From the NCBI GenBank assembly GCA_017964485.1, contig JAGCRW010000040.1, positions 1-58,179 of the forward strand: DNA of 58,179 nt. Direction: 5' to 3'. The notes beneath the pieces were generated by a model. It was not told the DNA's origin and ran no database searches. It worked only from the letters and a program-made list of their open reading frames with translations. The position numbers and the translations under genes are program-made. This document shows, one piece after another, positions 48,232 through 56,662 of this stretch; the first letter of the stretch is position 1, and each line of letters opens with the position of its first letter. The DNA is from Muribaculaceae bacterium (GTDB lineage Bacteria; Bacteroidota; Bacteroidia; Bacteroidales; Muribaculaceae).

Positions 48232-49953
48232 ATGGCGGAAGAGACAAACAAGCAGGAGGCGGTTTTTGATCCTCTTGATATGAACAACTACAAGCTCGAG
48301 AAACTGCCCAAGATGCAGAAATCGGGCTTCGAGAAGATATTACAACGCATAGGCGGGCCTTTGGCAATACTCGTCTTTGTGGTCATCTATTTCTTTGCCG
48401 ATATTCCTTTTATCAACAAAATAGACACCAACAAAGAGACCACCGAGCTTGCCGATGGAGCCGTGAAGCGTTATGAAGAGATGTATAAGAAGGCCGAGAA
48501 GAAAATCGCGGTAGAAGTTGACAAAAGCGGCAAGGAGACCAAACGCGAGCTTACTGCCGCCGAGAAGCAACAACTCACTGCCGACACTCACGACCATTTC
48601 TTGCGCATCAACTATGCGATGCTCGCAATATTTGCTGCCGCCATTATCCTTTGGATTACCGAAGCTATACCCAACTACCTCACCTCGCTGATTGTCATAA
48701 TGTCGATTGTTCTAACCGGGGTGACAAGCGACAAGGAGGCCTACGCCCAGCTGGGCCACCCTGTCATGTGGCTCAATATCCTGTCGTTTATCTTAGCTAG
48801 TATGCTTGTCAAAACCCAAGTGGCTAAACGCTTCGCGCTATGGTTTGTGATAAAGTTTGGCAAGAGCACCAACGGCATAATTTTGAGCTTTATCGTTATC
48901 AACATCGTTCTTTCAGCGTTTATTTCGGCAACTACTGCTAAAGCGGCAATCCTGCTGCCCATTTTCATGGTAGTGGCTGCCATTTATGGTGCCAGTCAAG
49001 GCCATCGCAACAACTTTGGCCGCAACTTGGTGCTTCAAAACCTGTTCCAGATTAACTTAGGCGCCAACTCCTTCCTCACCGGCTCAGGCGCTACACTGCT
49101 TGCAGGTGCGCTTATTGGCGGTGCGCTTGGAATCGGCTCTATCAGTTATCAAAACTGGTTTATGGCAGCGTTCCCCATGAATATTATCCTGATCTTCATT
49201 GGTTGGTTTGTGGGCTCAAAAATCTTCTTCCCCCTCAAGAAAGAAGAGCGCAAGCCACAAATTGAAGGTGGAATGGACCGTCTGCGCGACGAGTTATACA
49301 AACTCGGCAAGATGAGCGGACAGGAATACCGGGCAGTCGCCATCTTTGTGACAGTGCTGGCATTGTGGGCTACTGGCGATTATCATGGCATAGGACAAAC
49401 GGCAGTCGCCTTTATGGGTGCTGTGGTTGCTCTGTTGCCCAAGATTGGCATTGTGAAGTGGAACGATGTTGATATTCCATGGCACTTGCTGCTCTTCTCT
49501 GCTGGTGCCTATACCCTCGGAGCAGGCCTTGAGGCGACTGGTCTGCCAGGAACTATGATTAACGCCCTCTTTGGCGCACTTGGCATTGGTGCCAGCACGC
49601 CATTCTGGGTTATCTATATGATTCTCACAGCAAGCATCTTGCTGTTCTCGCTCATCTTTGAGTCGAAGACCATGCTTACCCTCATCTTCGTGCCCATCGC
49701 CATTGGCGTGGCGCAGAGCAATGGTTACCCAATCATGAGCCTCGCATTCCCAGTGGCATTGCTCGTAGGCCATGTGTATGTGCTGCCATTTAACAGCAAG
49801 CCCGCTGCCCTACTCTACACAACCAACCAGTACAGCATCAGCGACACCTTTAAGTTTGGTATCACCATGATGTTCATCAGTTGGCTCATGATTCTCCTGT
49901 GGGGCGACACCGTACTAAGATGGTTTGGCTACACCAATGGAGTGTTCTTCTAA
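48232..49953 (+). CDS. DASS/SLC13 family sodium:anion symporter
   Basis: A 573-residue inner-membrane transporter. TM1 is at about residues 36-60, then a hydrophilic insertion (about 62-125) rich in Lys/Glu precedes the DASS core with AIFAAAIILWITEAIPNYLT, LGHPVMWLNILSFILASML, the hairpin region NIVLSAFISATTAKAAILLP, and LPFNSKPAALLYTTNQYSI at the C-terminus. DASS proteins carry dicarboxylates, citrate, sulfate or phosphate. The CYTH/porin context hints at phosphate, but this is only inference. The longest frame (TTG 48166) starts upstream of a terminator hairpin, so ATG 48232 is used. Confidence 0.9.
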   Translation: MAEETNKQEAVFDPLDMNNYKLEKLPKMQKSGFEKILQRIGGPLAILVFVVIYFFADIPFINKIDTNKETTELADGAVKRYEEMYKKAEKKIAVEVDKSGKETKRELTAAEKQQLTADTHDHFLRINYAMLAIFAAAIILWITEAIPNYLTSLIVIMSIVLTGVTSDKEAYAQLGHPVMWLNILSFILASMLVKTQVAKRFALWFVIKFGKSTNGIILSFIVINIVLSAFISATTAKAAILLPIFMVVAAIYGASQGHRNNFGRNLVLQNLFQINLGANSFLTGSGATLLAGALIGGALGIGSISYQNWFMAAFPMNIILIFIGWFVGSKIFFPLKKEERKPQIEGGMDRLRDELYKLGKMSGQEYRAVAIFVTVLALWATGDYHGIGQTAVAFMGAVVALLPKIGIVKWNDVDIPWHLLLFSAGAYTLGAGLEATGLPGTMINALFGALGIGASTPFWVIYMILTASILLFSLIFESKTMLTLIFVPIAIGVAQSNGYPIMSLAFPVALLVGHVYVLPFNSKPAALLYTTNQYSISDTFKFGITMMFISWLMILLWGDTVLRWFGYTNGVFF

Positions 49954-49982
49954 GTGTAAAGTATTAAGTTTTAAGTGTTAAG

Positions 49983-50026
49983 CGAGCTACGCCAACTGAC
50001 AACCAATAACTGATAACTGACAACTC
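49983..50026. repeat. CTGACAACCAATAACTG simple repeat tract
   Basis: Degenerate CTGACAAC/AATAACTGA units lie directly upstream of the 50030 gene. Related tracts occur near 9729-9753 and 29189-29213, all in gaps. Confidence 0.6.
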
Positions 50027-50029
50027 AAA

Positions 50030-51475
50030 ATGATTGACATCAAGCCAAAGATTCATGACAGCAACACGCTGGAGTTCAAAGTGGGTTTCCTACCTAACGA
50101 CGGGAAAACCTACGATGACTTCTACATGAACACGTGGATTTTCATCCCCGAGAGGCTTGATGTGAACAAGCACACCTATAGCAAAGACACATTCTACTGC
50201 GACACACTTTCCTACCTGCGTCTCATCACGCCACGCTATGAGCTGCGCGAACTCACCGATGTGCACTCGCTTCCGTTCACGCGCATCAAGCAGGCGTGCG
50301 AGAACCCCATAAATACCAACAAGGAGTTTGAAACCGAGGTAAAGATGTATGCCTCTATCGTAAAGAGCAGCGTTCGAGACGCGTATATCAGAATTACACG
50401 TCAGGATAACGAGGAAGTGCAGCGCAGCCTTGCTTGTGACCTGGTAGAGCAAGTCAAAGCTGTGGCAGAGATGTATCGCTCTCTTCGCCCTACCCTGCTC
50501 GAGAGTGATGAGGGAAAGCAGGTGGCGGTCTATTACGACTTTGGCGACGAGTTTATATCCAACATTATTGAGCAACATCTGGGACGAATCGTCAAACTCC
50601 TGAACCCTCGCGAGAGAAGTGGAGGGCCGCTCTTGTCAATGCTCACCCAGTTGCTTGATAGCGAACGCAAATACCGCAAGAGCCACAAATATCTTGAGGT
50701 GGAGGCAGATAGTCCCGACAGCAACCGCCAATTTGTTTATCACGCCAGTCAACTCAAAAAATACATCGAGAGTAATCTCTACCTACCCACCCACAAGCGC
50801 CGCAACACCGCCTTCCTTGAGCAAGTGGCGTTCAGCGTGGCTGCAGGAATCTCGATGGTATTTGCCACGGTGGTGTCGTTTGCCTTCCAGCAGACCTATG
50901 GCAACTTCACGCTGCCATTCTTTATCGCATTGGTGATAAGTTATATGTTCAAGGACCGCATCAAGGACATGATACGCAACTACTTCGCTCACGGTATCGG
51001 CAGTCGTTTCTACGACTATCTAATTTCCATACGCGTGGGACTGCGCAAAATTGGTAAGGTAAAGGAGGGGTTCGACTTTGTGTCACCGCAAGACGTGTCG
51101 CGTCATGTCAACGAGAAGCGTGCCCGCAAGAATCCGCTCGTGGTGAACCGCGGTGTGGATGAGCAAGTGATTCAGTACCGCAAGTACGTCCACCTCAAGC
51201 GAAAAGAGGTTGACAAACTCTCGGCCTACCCTATCAACGGCATCAACAATATCGTGCGCTTCAACCTCGCTGGTTTTATGCGCAAGATGGACAATCCCAC
51301 CGTGCCGCTATATGTGAACCAGGGCGATGCCGCCAACCATTTCACCGATGGAGACAAAGCCTACTACCTGAATTTTATCATACAATGTAAATATGAGGAC
51401 AAGAGCGAGTACAAGCGTTACCGTGTGTGCTTGCGTCGCGACGGAATTCAAAGCATAGAGGAGAAACACCAATGA
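50030..51475 (+). CDS. Conserved-looking membrane protein of unknown function
   Basis: A 481-residue protein. The first 260 residues are soluble, with a segment RYELRELTDVHSLPFTRIKQ and helical EVQRSLACDLVEQVKAVAEM. Two membrane segments follow at about 264-312 (SVAAGISMVFATVVSFAFQQ and FTLPFFIALVISYMF). The C-terminal part is again soluble, with basic FKDRIKDMIRNYFAHGIG and a final beta-rich part. No domain family is recognised. It lies downstream of DASS and overlaps the following lipoprotein gene by four bases, so the two are translationally coupled. Its link to phosphate is positional only. Confidence 0.75.
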   Translation: MIDIKPKIHDSNTLEFKVGFLPNDGKTYDDFYMNTWIFIPERLDVNKHTYSKDTFYCDTLSYLRLITPRYELRELTDVHSLPFTRIKQACENPINTNKEFETEVKMYASIVKSSVRDAYIRITRQDNEEVQRSLACDLVEQVKAVAEMYRSLRPTLLESDEGKQVAVYYDFGDEFISNIIEQHLGRIVKLLNPRERSGGPLLSMLTQLLDSERKYRKSHKYLEVEADSPDSNRQFVYHASQLKKYIESNLYLPTHKRRNTAFLEQVAFSVAAGISMVFATVVSFAFQQTYGNFTLPFFIALVISYMFKDRIKDMIRNYFAHGIGSRFYDYLISIRVGLRKIGKVKEGFDFVSPQDVSRHVNEKRARKNPLVVNRGVDEQVIQYRKYVHLKRKEVDKLSAYPINGINNIVRFNLAGFMRKMDNPTVPLYVNQGDAANHFTDGDKAYYLNFIIQCKYEDKSEYKRYRVCLRRDGIQSIEEKHQ

Positions 51476-51843
51476 AAAAAATAGTCACTTTAGCAACTAT
51501 TGCGACAATGACAATGCTGTTTATCGCATGTGCCAACAAGAGCACAGTCAATATCCTTATCGCCAACGAGCATGAGCGCGACACTACCAATGTTGTGGTG
51601 CATGTTCCTGTTGAGGACATAATGCAACATGTTGATGCTCCGTCGATTGACTCACTTACACTGCTAAACGAGAAAAATCAGCCAGTGAAATTCACCACCA
51701 CAAGCGACGGCAAAAACATTGAGTTCACCGTCCACATCATCAAAGCCCGCTCACAAAAAAACTACTCCCTCAACACTAGCAACCCCAGCCTCAGCGATAA
51801 CCTCTTCTCCTTTCGCACCACAAGCATCAATGTGAACTTATAA
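51472..51843 (+). CDS. Small lipoprotein with DUF4861-like N-terminal pattern
   Basis: A 123-residue lipoprotein (lipobox FIAC). The start is ATG 51472, which overlaps the upstream TGA (ATGA); a longer frame from 51427 lies within the upstream gene. The strand pattern VNILIANEHERDTTNVVVHV, then IDSLTLLNEKNQPVKFTTTS and FTVHIIKARSQKNYSL, resembles the first domain of DUF4861 proteins. The family link is tentative. It probably works with the upstream membrane protein. Confidence 0.75.
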   Translation: MKKIVTLATIATMTMLFIACANKSTVNILIANEHERDTTNVVVHVPVEDIMQHVDAPSIDSLTLLNEKNQPVKFTTTSDGKNIEFTVHIIKARSQKNYSLNTSNPSLSDNLFSFRTTSINVNL

Positions 51844-51901
51844 TTTGGTTCAGTTAATCTACACTTTTTGAGGGGCTTTTTGTTGGAATTGATGTGATTC
51901 T

Positions 51902-52426
51902 TTAGCGTTTCAGCTCTAGTCTCAGCACGCGTATTGGTCGGTTTTCGCCGAGGTATTGTGTTGAGTCAATGCAGGTCTCGCCAGTGGGAATAAAGCCGCA
52001 TTTCTCCATTACGCGGCCTGAGGCTGGATTGTCGATGAAATGACCACTGATGAGTGATGGCATGTCGGTTGTCTCACAAATGTAGTTAATCATCAACCGA
52101 AGTGCCTCGGTACAGATGCCCCTGTTCCAATATGGTTTTGCTATCCAATAGCCGATTAGGGGCTCGTTTTCACGGGCAGGCAGGTCGCAGTCGCACGAGG
52201 GGCCATAACCTATCGCCCCGATAGGTTCGCCACTTTCTCCTTTTAGGGTTATCGCCCAAGTGGTGTCGTTATTGAAGACCGTGCGTATAATCTCTCGACT
52301 CTCCTCCACGCTTTTGTGCGGAGGCCATCCAGCGCGCCCACCCACGTCGGGGTCCGAAGCCCACTTGAATAGAACCTCGGCATCACTTTCGCGCCATGGC
52401 CGCAGTATCATTCTATTTGACTCCAT
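51902..52426 (-). CDS. GNAT acetyltransferase (RimJ/RimL type)
   Basis: A 174-residue acetyltransferase_3-type domain: RMILRPWRESDAEVLFKWAS, WAITLKGESGEPIGAIGYG, IGYWIAKPYWNRGICTEALR (acetyl-CoA loop) and NPASGRVMEKCGF. Members acetylate ribosomal protein N-termini or small molecules, and the substrate here is unknown. It is the last gene of a three-gene minus-strand operon, with a 4-bp gap from the methyltransferase gene. Confidence 0.92.
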   Translation of the reverse strand: MESNRMILRPWRESDAEVLFKWASDPDVGGRAGWPPHKSVEESREIIRTVFNNDTTWAITLKGESGEPIGAIGYGPSCDCDLPARENEPLIGYWIAKPYWNRGICTEALRLMINYICETTDMPSLISGHFIDNPASGRVMEKCGFIPTGETCIDSTQYLGENRPIRVLRLELKR

Positions 52427-52430
52427 AAGT

Positions 52431-52910
52431 TTACTTTATAAAATAGCGTGGAACCTGTTTCTTGTAGGCCCTATATTCTTCACCAAAATCGGCTTCTAGT
52501 CGTTTCTCTTCTGAACGTACCTGAATGGTGAGAAAAACAACTTGTACAGCAAAAACCAGCAATGCCCACCAGCTCAGTAGCCAGAGCATCACACCGATGT
52601 CATAGATGTAGATCCCCACGAGCATCGGGTTGCGTGAGAAGCGGTAGGGACCGTCGGTCATCAGGTGCTTAGTGCGAGGTGCTACCTCATGGTTATAGGC
52701 ATCAAACGGGTTACCTTCGCCCACTTTTTTCATGTGAACTATTGCCCAAATGCTCAAACATAGCCCCACTAGCATTAGAACACCAGCAATTATTGCCCAA
52801 GGCAGCGCTGGTACCCAAGGGAAGGGTCGTCCCGACACCCACCACATCAAAGCAGGGATACCAGCAACGAAGACAAGAAAACCCAAGATGTATCCAAATG
52901 CGTTTTTCAT
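52431..52910 (-). CDS. ICMT/PEMT-like membrane methyltransferase
   Basis: A 159-residue protein with about four membrane segments and the isoprenylcysteine methyltransferase-type core: LMTDGPYRFSRNPMLVGIYI and the C-terminal EEKRLEADFGEEYRAYKKQV then PRYF. Bacterial members methylate lipids or small membrane substrates using S-adenosylmethionine. The start is taken at ATG 52908-52910, giving an ATGA overlap with the upstream stop. An ATG three codons earlier (52919) is possible. Confidence 0.88.
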   Translation of the reverse strand: MKNAFGYILGFLVFVAGIPALMWWVSGRPFPWVPALPWAIIAGVLMLVGLCLSIWAIVHMKKVGEGNPFDAYNHEVAPRTKHLMTDGPYRFSRNPMLVGIYIYDIGVMLWLLSWWALLVFAVQVVFLTIQVRSEEKRLEADFGEEYRAYKKQVPRYFIK

Positions 52911-53788
52911 CGTCTCCATCGTTTTAGCATCGGGAAAAAGCCTCGCATCATCGCAACATATTCATCACGCGTCATGGGTTGGGGCATATTCTTATTCACC
53001 TCATCAACAAACTGAGCGCAGTGCTCTATCATCTCGTCCATAGTGCACTCTTGCAGGAATTTACCACCATGGTAACAGTACTTGCAGTAGTCAAAACAAG
53101 TGCTGCCATCAGCATTGGTACCACAATCATCGATACTAGTCAGCGGCATTCCGCAACTTTGGCAAAACTGTGGCAACTGGCCTTCTTGAAACTTCTTTTC
53201 TTTCTTTGGAAATGAAGCTTCAAAGGCCTCATAATCCTCTGGCTTCTCGTCGGCAACAAAGTAGCCTTTTGGTGGGCAATATGTCGCCTCAACGCCTCCG
53301 AGCCAGCCAGGAATTAGCTCTTGGGCAAGGAAGTATGGCACCTCCGCATCGCGTGGCTCGCTATGATAATGGATGCCCATCTTGCTGGCGAGGTCAAAAC
53401 CAGCGTGCTTGTAAAAATTTATGTTCCCTTCCATGCACAGGAAGCCAACACCTAAGTCGCGTGCTTTGTCAAGCGCATAGTTGAGCAACTTGAGTCCATA
53501 ACCTTTGCGCTTGTAATCGGGATGTATACTGATTGGCCCAAAAGTCCACGATGGGCGTCGAGTGCCATCATCGAGCACAAGTTCGGCTTTTGAGAACATA
53601 ATGTGCCCTATTATCTTGCCGTCCTCCTCCATTACAAAATCGAGTTCGGATATGAAATCAGGATTGTTCCTGAACTGGTTGAGCACAAAATGCTCGGTAC
53701 ATCCAGGACGATACACGTTCCAAAATGCCTCACGCGTGAGCTCCTCCACCTCACGATAATCACCGGGTTGTTCTAATCTTATGTTCAT
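52907..53788 (-). CDS. GNAT acetyltransferase fused to a zinc-ribbon domain
   Basis: A 293-residue protein. The N-terminal GNAT domain (about 1-190) has MNIRLEQPGDYREVEELTRE, FGPISIHPDYKRKGYGLKLL and FYKHAGF. The C-terminus (about 210-285) is a putative zinc-ribbon (FCQSCGMPL, DCGTNADGS, then FDYCKYCYHGGKF) followed by EECTMDEMIEHCAQFV-like helix. The start at ATG 53788 follows a good promoter (53807-53814); the longer frame from 53890 spans that promoter. It is the first gene of the three-gene operon. Confidence 0.9.
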   Translation of the reverse strand: MNIRLEQPGDYREVEELTREAFWNVYRPGCTEHFVLNQFRNNPDFISELDFVMEEDGKIIGHIMFSKAELVLDDGTRRPSWTFGPISIHPDYKRKGYGLKLLNYALDKARDLGVGFLCMEGNINFYKHAGFDLASKMGIHYHSEPRDAEVPYFLAQELIPGWLGGVEATYCPPKGYFVADEKPEDYEAFEASFPKKEKKFQEGQLPQFCQSCGMPLTSIDDCGTNADGSTCFDYCKYCYHGGKFLQECTMDEMIEHCAQFVDEVNKNMPQPMTRDEYVAMMRGFFPMLKRWRR

Positions 53789-53806
53789 TGTCGTTTGTTT
53801 TAATTG

Positions 53807-53814
53807 CAAAGATA
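53807..53814 (-). promoter_or_regulatory. -7 promoter element for the GNAT-ICMT-GNAT operon
   Basis: The minus strand reads TATCTTTG, 18 bp before ATG 53788. Confidence 0.7.
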
Positions 53815-53852
53815 AAGAAAAAATAATTGCCAGCAAACTGTTTCTATTAATA

Positions 53853-53888
53853 GGTAATTCACGAAAAAATAATTTTCCGTGAATTACC
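53853..53888 (-). terminator. Inverted repeat after the TonB-linked receptor gene
   Basis: An 11-bp perfect stem GGTAATTCACG / CGTGAATTACC with further A/T pairing inside. It lies 27 bp past the stop codon and before the next operon's promoter. Confidence 0.65.
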
Positions 53889-53914
53889 ATTGAATGTACT
53901 ATTATGAAGCTAGG

Positions 53915-56284
53915 TTACATTCTCGCCTTCTGCTTCTCGCCGGCACCCGAGCCGCGGTATTTGCTACCTGCGACATTGAACTTCCATGTGAGATCGACCA
54001 TGAAGGTGCGACGGGCGGGGTTATAGGTATAGAGTTCTCTCACACCATAGATTACAGCACCTGTCTTGCTAGTATTAAAGATATCGTTGCATCGGAGGTC
54101 AGCAGTCAGTGTTCCCAATCGTCCCAGGCTGAAGTCGCGTTGAACACCCAGTGTTGAATTGAAGCGGGTTTTTGTGAGGCGGAAGTTGTTATAATCTCCA
54201 CGTGAAGCCCAATATATGCTTGCATTCAGGCGGAATCCCTTTGGCAACTCTATATCGTTTTGCCACACGAGGTTCAGATATGGGTGGTTAAGGGTGAGGA
54301 TTGAACCATCGGCGCAAGGTGTCTTATAGTTTTGGAACACAGCGAATGCACTCCACTGTGGATGCCAGCAGCCAATCACTGGACGTGCAACAAAATTGAT
54401 TGACAGTTGGTTGAAATCCTCGGCGCTATTGATAGGACGAACAAGACTTACCAGTGGATCATCGGCTCCGGGATAAGGCTCAGTCGACATTGTCTCGCAG
54501 TCCTTGATGCGCCCATAGTTAAAGGTGAGGTTCATCCACTTGTAGGCAGTGTTTAGCACGAGGCTGTGGGTGTAAGTGGGTTTCAGGTAGGGGTTACCAC
54601 TCTGATAGGTGTAGCGGTTGACATATATAGTTGAGCTAGTGAGGTTGCCATAGTTTGGACGCTCAATGTCACGGCGATAGGATAGCGAAAGCTGCACGTC
54701 ACCAATGGGGACTGAAATCATCGCTGAGGGGAACCAGTCGCCGTAGTTGCGGCAAACCTCGTCCTCGCGAACTCCAAAGTTGAAGTAGTCGTTCTTGAGG
54801 TGCTCATAGCGAAGTCCCACTTGTGCAAACACTCGACCAAACAGTCTTCCATATTCCATGAACGCTGCTGTTGACGACTCATTGATCTTGGTGTCTGTCG
54901 TCTTTACTGGCATAGCATCGGTAGCTGTGAACGAATAGGCATCAGTGCGATGGTTGTGTGAGTACTCGCCGCCGAGCGACAGGTTACCATTCCACACAGG
55001 ATAGGAGAAGATAAGCTTCGTTGCCCAGAAGTCGTTGCCACTGCGGGTGTTGCTCTCAATGCTACGCTGTGAGGTCTCCCCTGTAGCCGATGTTGCAGTC
55101 TCAAATGTGCTACCTGGAGTCTCGGTTTGGTCGAAGAGTCCGTCCACATTGAAGTCGACGCCCAGTTTGCCAATTTTGCCATTGTAGTAAGCGTTAAAAA
55201 TGTGCTTCTTGAAGGTATCGCTCTGCCTGATGTCGCTCTCGGAGTGTTCGGTTAAGATACCGTTCTCATAATTGTCGGTATAGAACATGTCGCTGAAATC
55301 AGTGCCGGGGTGGCGGTCATATTTATAAAATGCTCCAAAGCTATGATTCTCATTTACCATATAGTTAATCTGAAGTTGTGGCGACCAACCTTTCCAGATG
55401 TTTTTACCTTCCTGAGTTATAACGCTATTATAGTAGTCAGGGCCTACATAATAAATAAGCTCGTTGTCCTGCAGCTGCTTGCTGTGGCCATAGCGTCCTG
55501 CCCAGAACGAGGCAGTGAGGTCAAGACCGCCAATGCGGTAGTTCATGTCGAGGTTGTTGGCGATGGTGTAACCATACTGGTACATACCATTCAGGTTATC
55601 CTGGAAACTGAAGCCCTCGCCTTGCGCTTTCTTGAGCTGGATGCGCACAACGGCCTTGGTCGAGGCGGCATAGCGGGCTCCGGGGTTCTGGATCACATCA
55701 ACGTGCTCTATTTGGTCGGAACGCAGGCGTGAAAGCTCATTCATGTCCTGAACTTTGCGGCCGTTGATATATACCTCGGCTTCGCCACGGCCAAGTACCT
55801 TAAGACCCCCATCACGCTCAGCTTCGAGCGATGGCACTCTCCTCAGGGCGTCGGCCACAGTACCAGCCTTCTCAAGTATGGTCCCCTCGATGGTGGTGCG
55901 CATGGCCTCACCCTTGACGCGGGTCTTGGGCAACTTGCTCACCACTACCACCTCGCCCAGCAATGTGGCTTCGGGCTGCAAGGTAATTATGCCAAGGTTT
56001 ACCGCACTAGAGTTGATATACATTGTCTGGTAACCTATATAAGAAATCTTTACCAGTCCACCATTTTGGAGAGCAGTAAGATTGAATGCACCTTGCTCAT
56101 CGGTAATGCCGCCCTGCACATAGGCCGAGTCGGGCATCGATAGCATCACAACGTTGACAAATGGCATTGGCTCACCATTCTCGTCAACAACTTTGCCGTT
56201 AACATCGGGAGTTTTTGCTACAGCGCTCACAGCCATCATCCTGACAGCCATCAGAGCAGTAATTCTCAAAACTAAATCTTTCAT
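53915..56284 (-). CDS. TonB-dependent-receptor-like outer membrane protein (OMP_b-brl_3 type)
   Basis: A 789-residue outer-membrane protein. A signal peptide (about 1-23) is followed by a CarboxypepD_reg-like domain (about 27-110: VNGKVVDENGEPMPFVNVVM), a short plug (about 120-225: GTVADALRRVPSLEAERDGG then LKVLGRGEAEVYINGR) and a large beta-barrel with GRVFAQVGLRYEHLKNDY and LSLSYRRDIERPNYGNL, typical of outer-membrane beta-barrel family 3. Such proteins are common solitary receptors in Bacteroidetes, with substrate mostly unknown. There is no SusD partner next to it, and no clear promoter was found. Confidence 0.92.
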   Translation of the reverse strand: MKDLVLRITALMAVRMMAVSAVAKTPDVNGKVVDENGEPMPFVNVVMLSMPDSAYVQGGITDEQGAFNLTALQNGGLVKISYIGYQTMYINSSAVNLGIITLQPEATLLGEVVVVSKLPKTRVKGEAMRTTIEGTILEKAGTVADALRRVPSLEAERDGGLKVLGRGEAEVYINGRKVQDMNELSRLRSDQIEHVDVIQNPGARYAASTKAVVRIQLKKAQGEGFSFQDNLNGMYQYGYTIANNLDMNYRIGGLDLTASFWAGRYGHSKQLQDNELIYYVGPDYYNSVITQEGKNIWKGWSPQLQINYMVNENHSFGAFYKYDRHPGTDFSDMFYTDNYENGILTEHSESDIRQSDTFKKHIFNAYYNGKIGKLGVDFNVDGLFDQTETPGSTFETATSATGETSQRSIESNTRSGNDFWATKLIFSYPVWNGNLSLGGEYSHNHRTDAYSFTATDAMPVKTTDTKINESSTAAFMEYGRLFGRVFAQVGLRYEHLKNDYFNFGVREDEVCRNYGDWFPSAMISVPIGDVQLSLSYRRDIERPNYGNLTSSTIYVNRYTYQSGNPYLKPTYTHSLVLNTAYKWMNLTFNYGRIKDCETMSTEPYPGADDPLVSLVRPINSAEDFNQLSINFVARPVIGCWHPQWSAFAVFQNYKTPCADGSILTLNHPYLNLVWQNDIELPKGFRLNASIYWASRGDYNNFRLTKTRFNSTLGVQRDFSLGRLGTLTADLRCNDIFNTSKTGAVIYGVRELYTYNPARRTFMVDLTWKFNVAGSKYRGSGAGEKQKARM

Positions 56285-56628
56285 TTTACCTTATTTTTTA
56301 ATTATACAATGTTATTTGCTTTGTTCTCACGTTAGACGTAATGAGCGTTGAAAATGTTTCGGTGATTTTAATGTTGTTCTCAACTTTTTAAACATTTTAA
56401 CAATGACCATGTTTTAAAAAATCATGAACAGCGGTTTATCGTCTGCATGATTTTAGATAAATAAGGCGGCGCTTCGGCAATGCTCATGCAAGCATGGCAC
56501 TGCACTCGGCTTGCACTAATTTTGACGCAAAATTACTACTAGAATTACAGCAATAACAAGCTTTTGGGATATTCTGCAGTGTTTTGTGACGAGTGGTAGT
56601 ATTATTTCACTATATCCCCAAAAAGTTG
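56285..56628. other. Intergenic region between the receptor and alcohol dehydrogenase genes
   Basis: No gene is seen. It is AT-rich except for a GC-rich patch at 56463-56517 with GGCGGCGCTTCGGC, an ATGCTCATGCAAGCAT hairpin and GCACTCGGCTTGCAC, which looks like a small repeat element. Confidence 0.6.
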
Positions 56629-56636
56629 TATCTTTG
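56629..56636 (+). promoter_or_regulatory. -7 promoter element for the alcohol dehydrogenase gene
   Basis: TATCTTTG with TTTC 20 bp upstream (56605-56608). The leader is about 20 nt. Confidence 0.65.
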
Positions 56637-56662
56637 CGAAAAGTTACTAATAAGATGTTATT

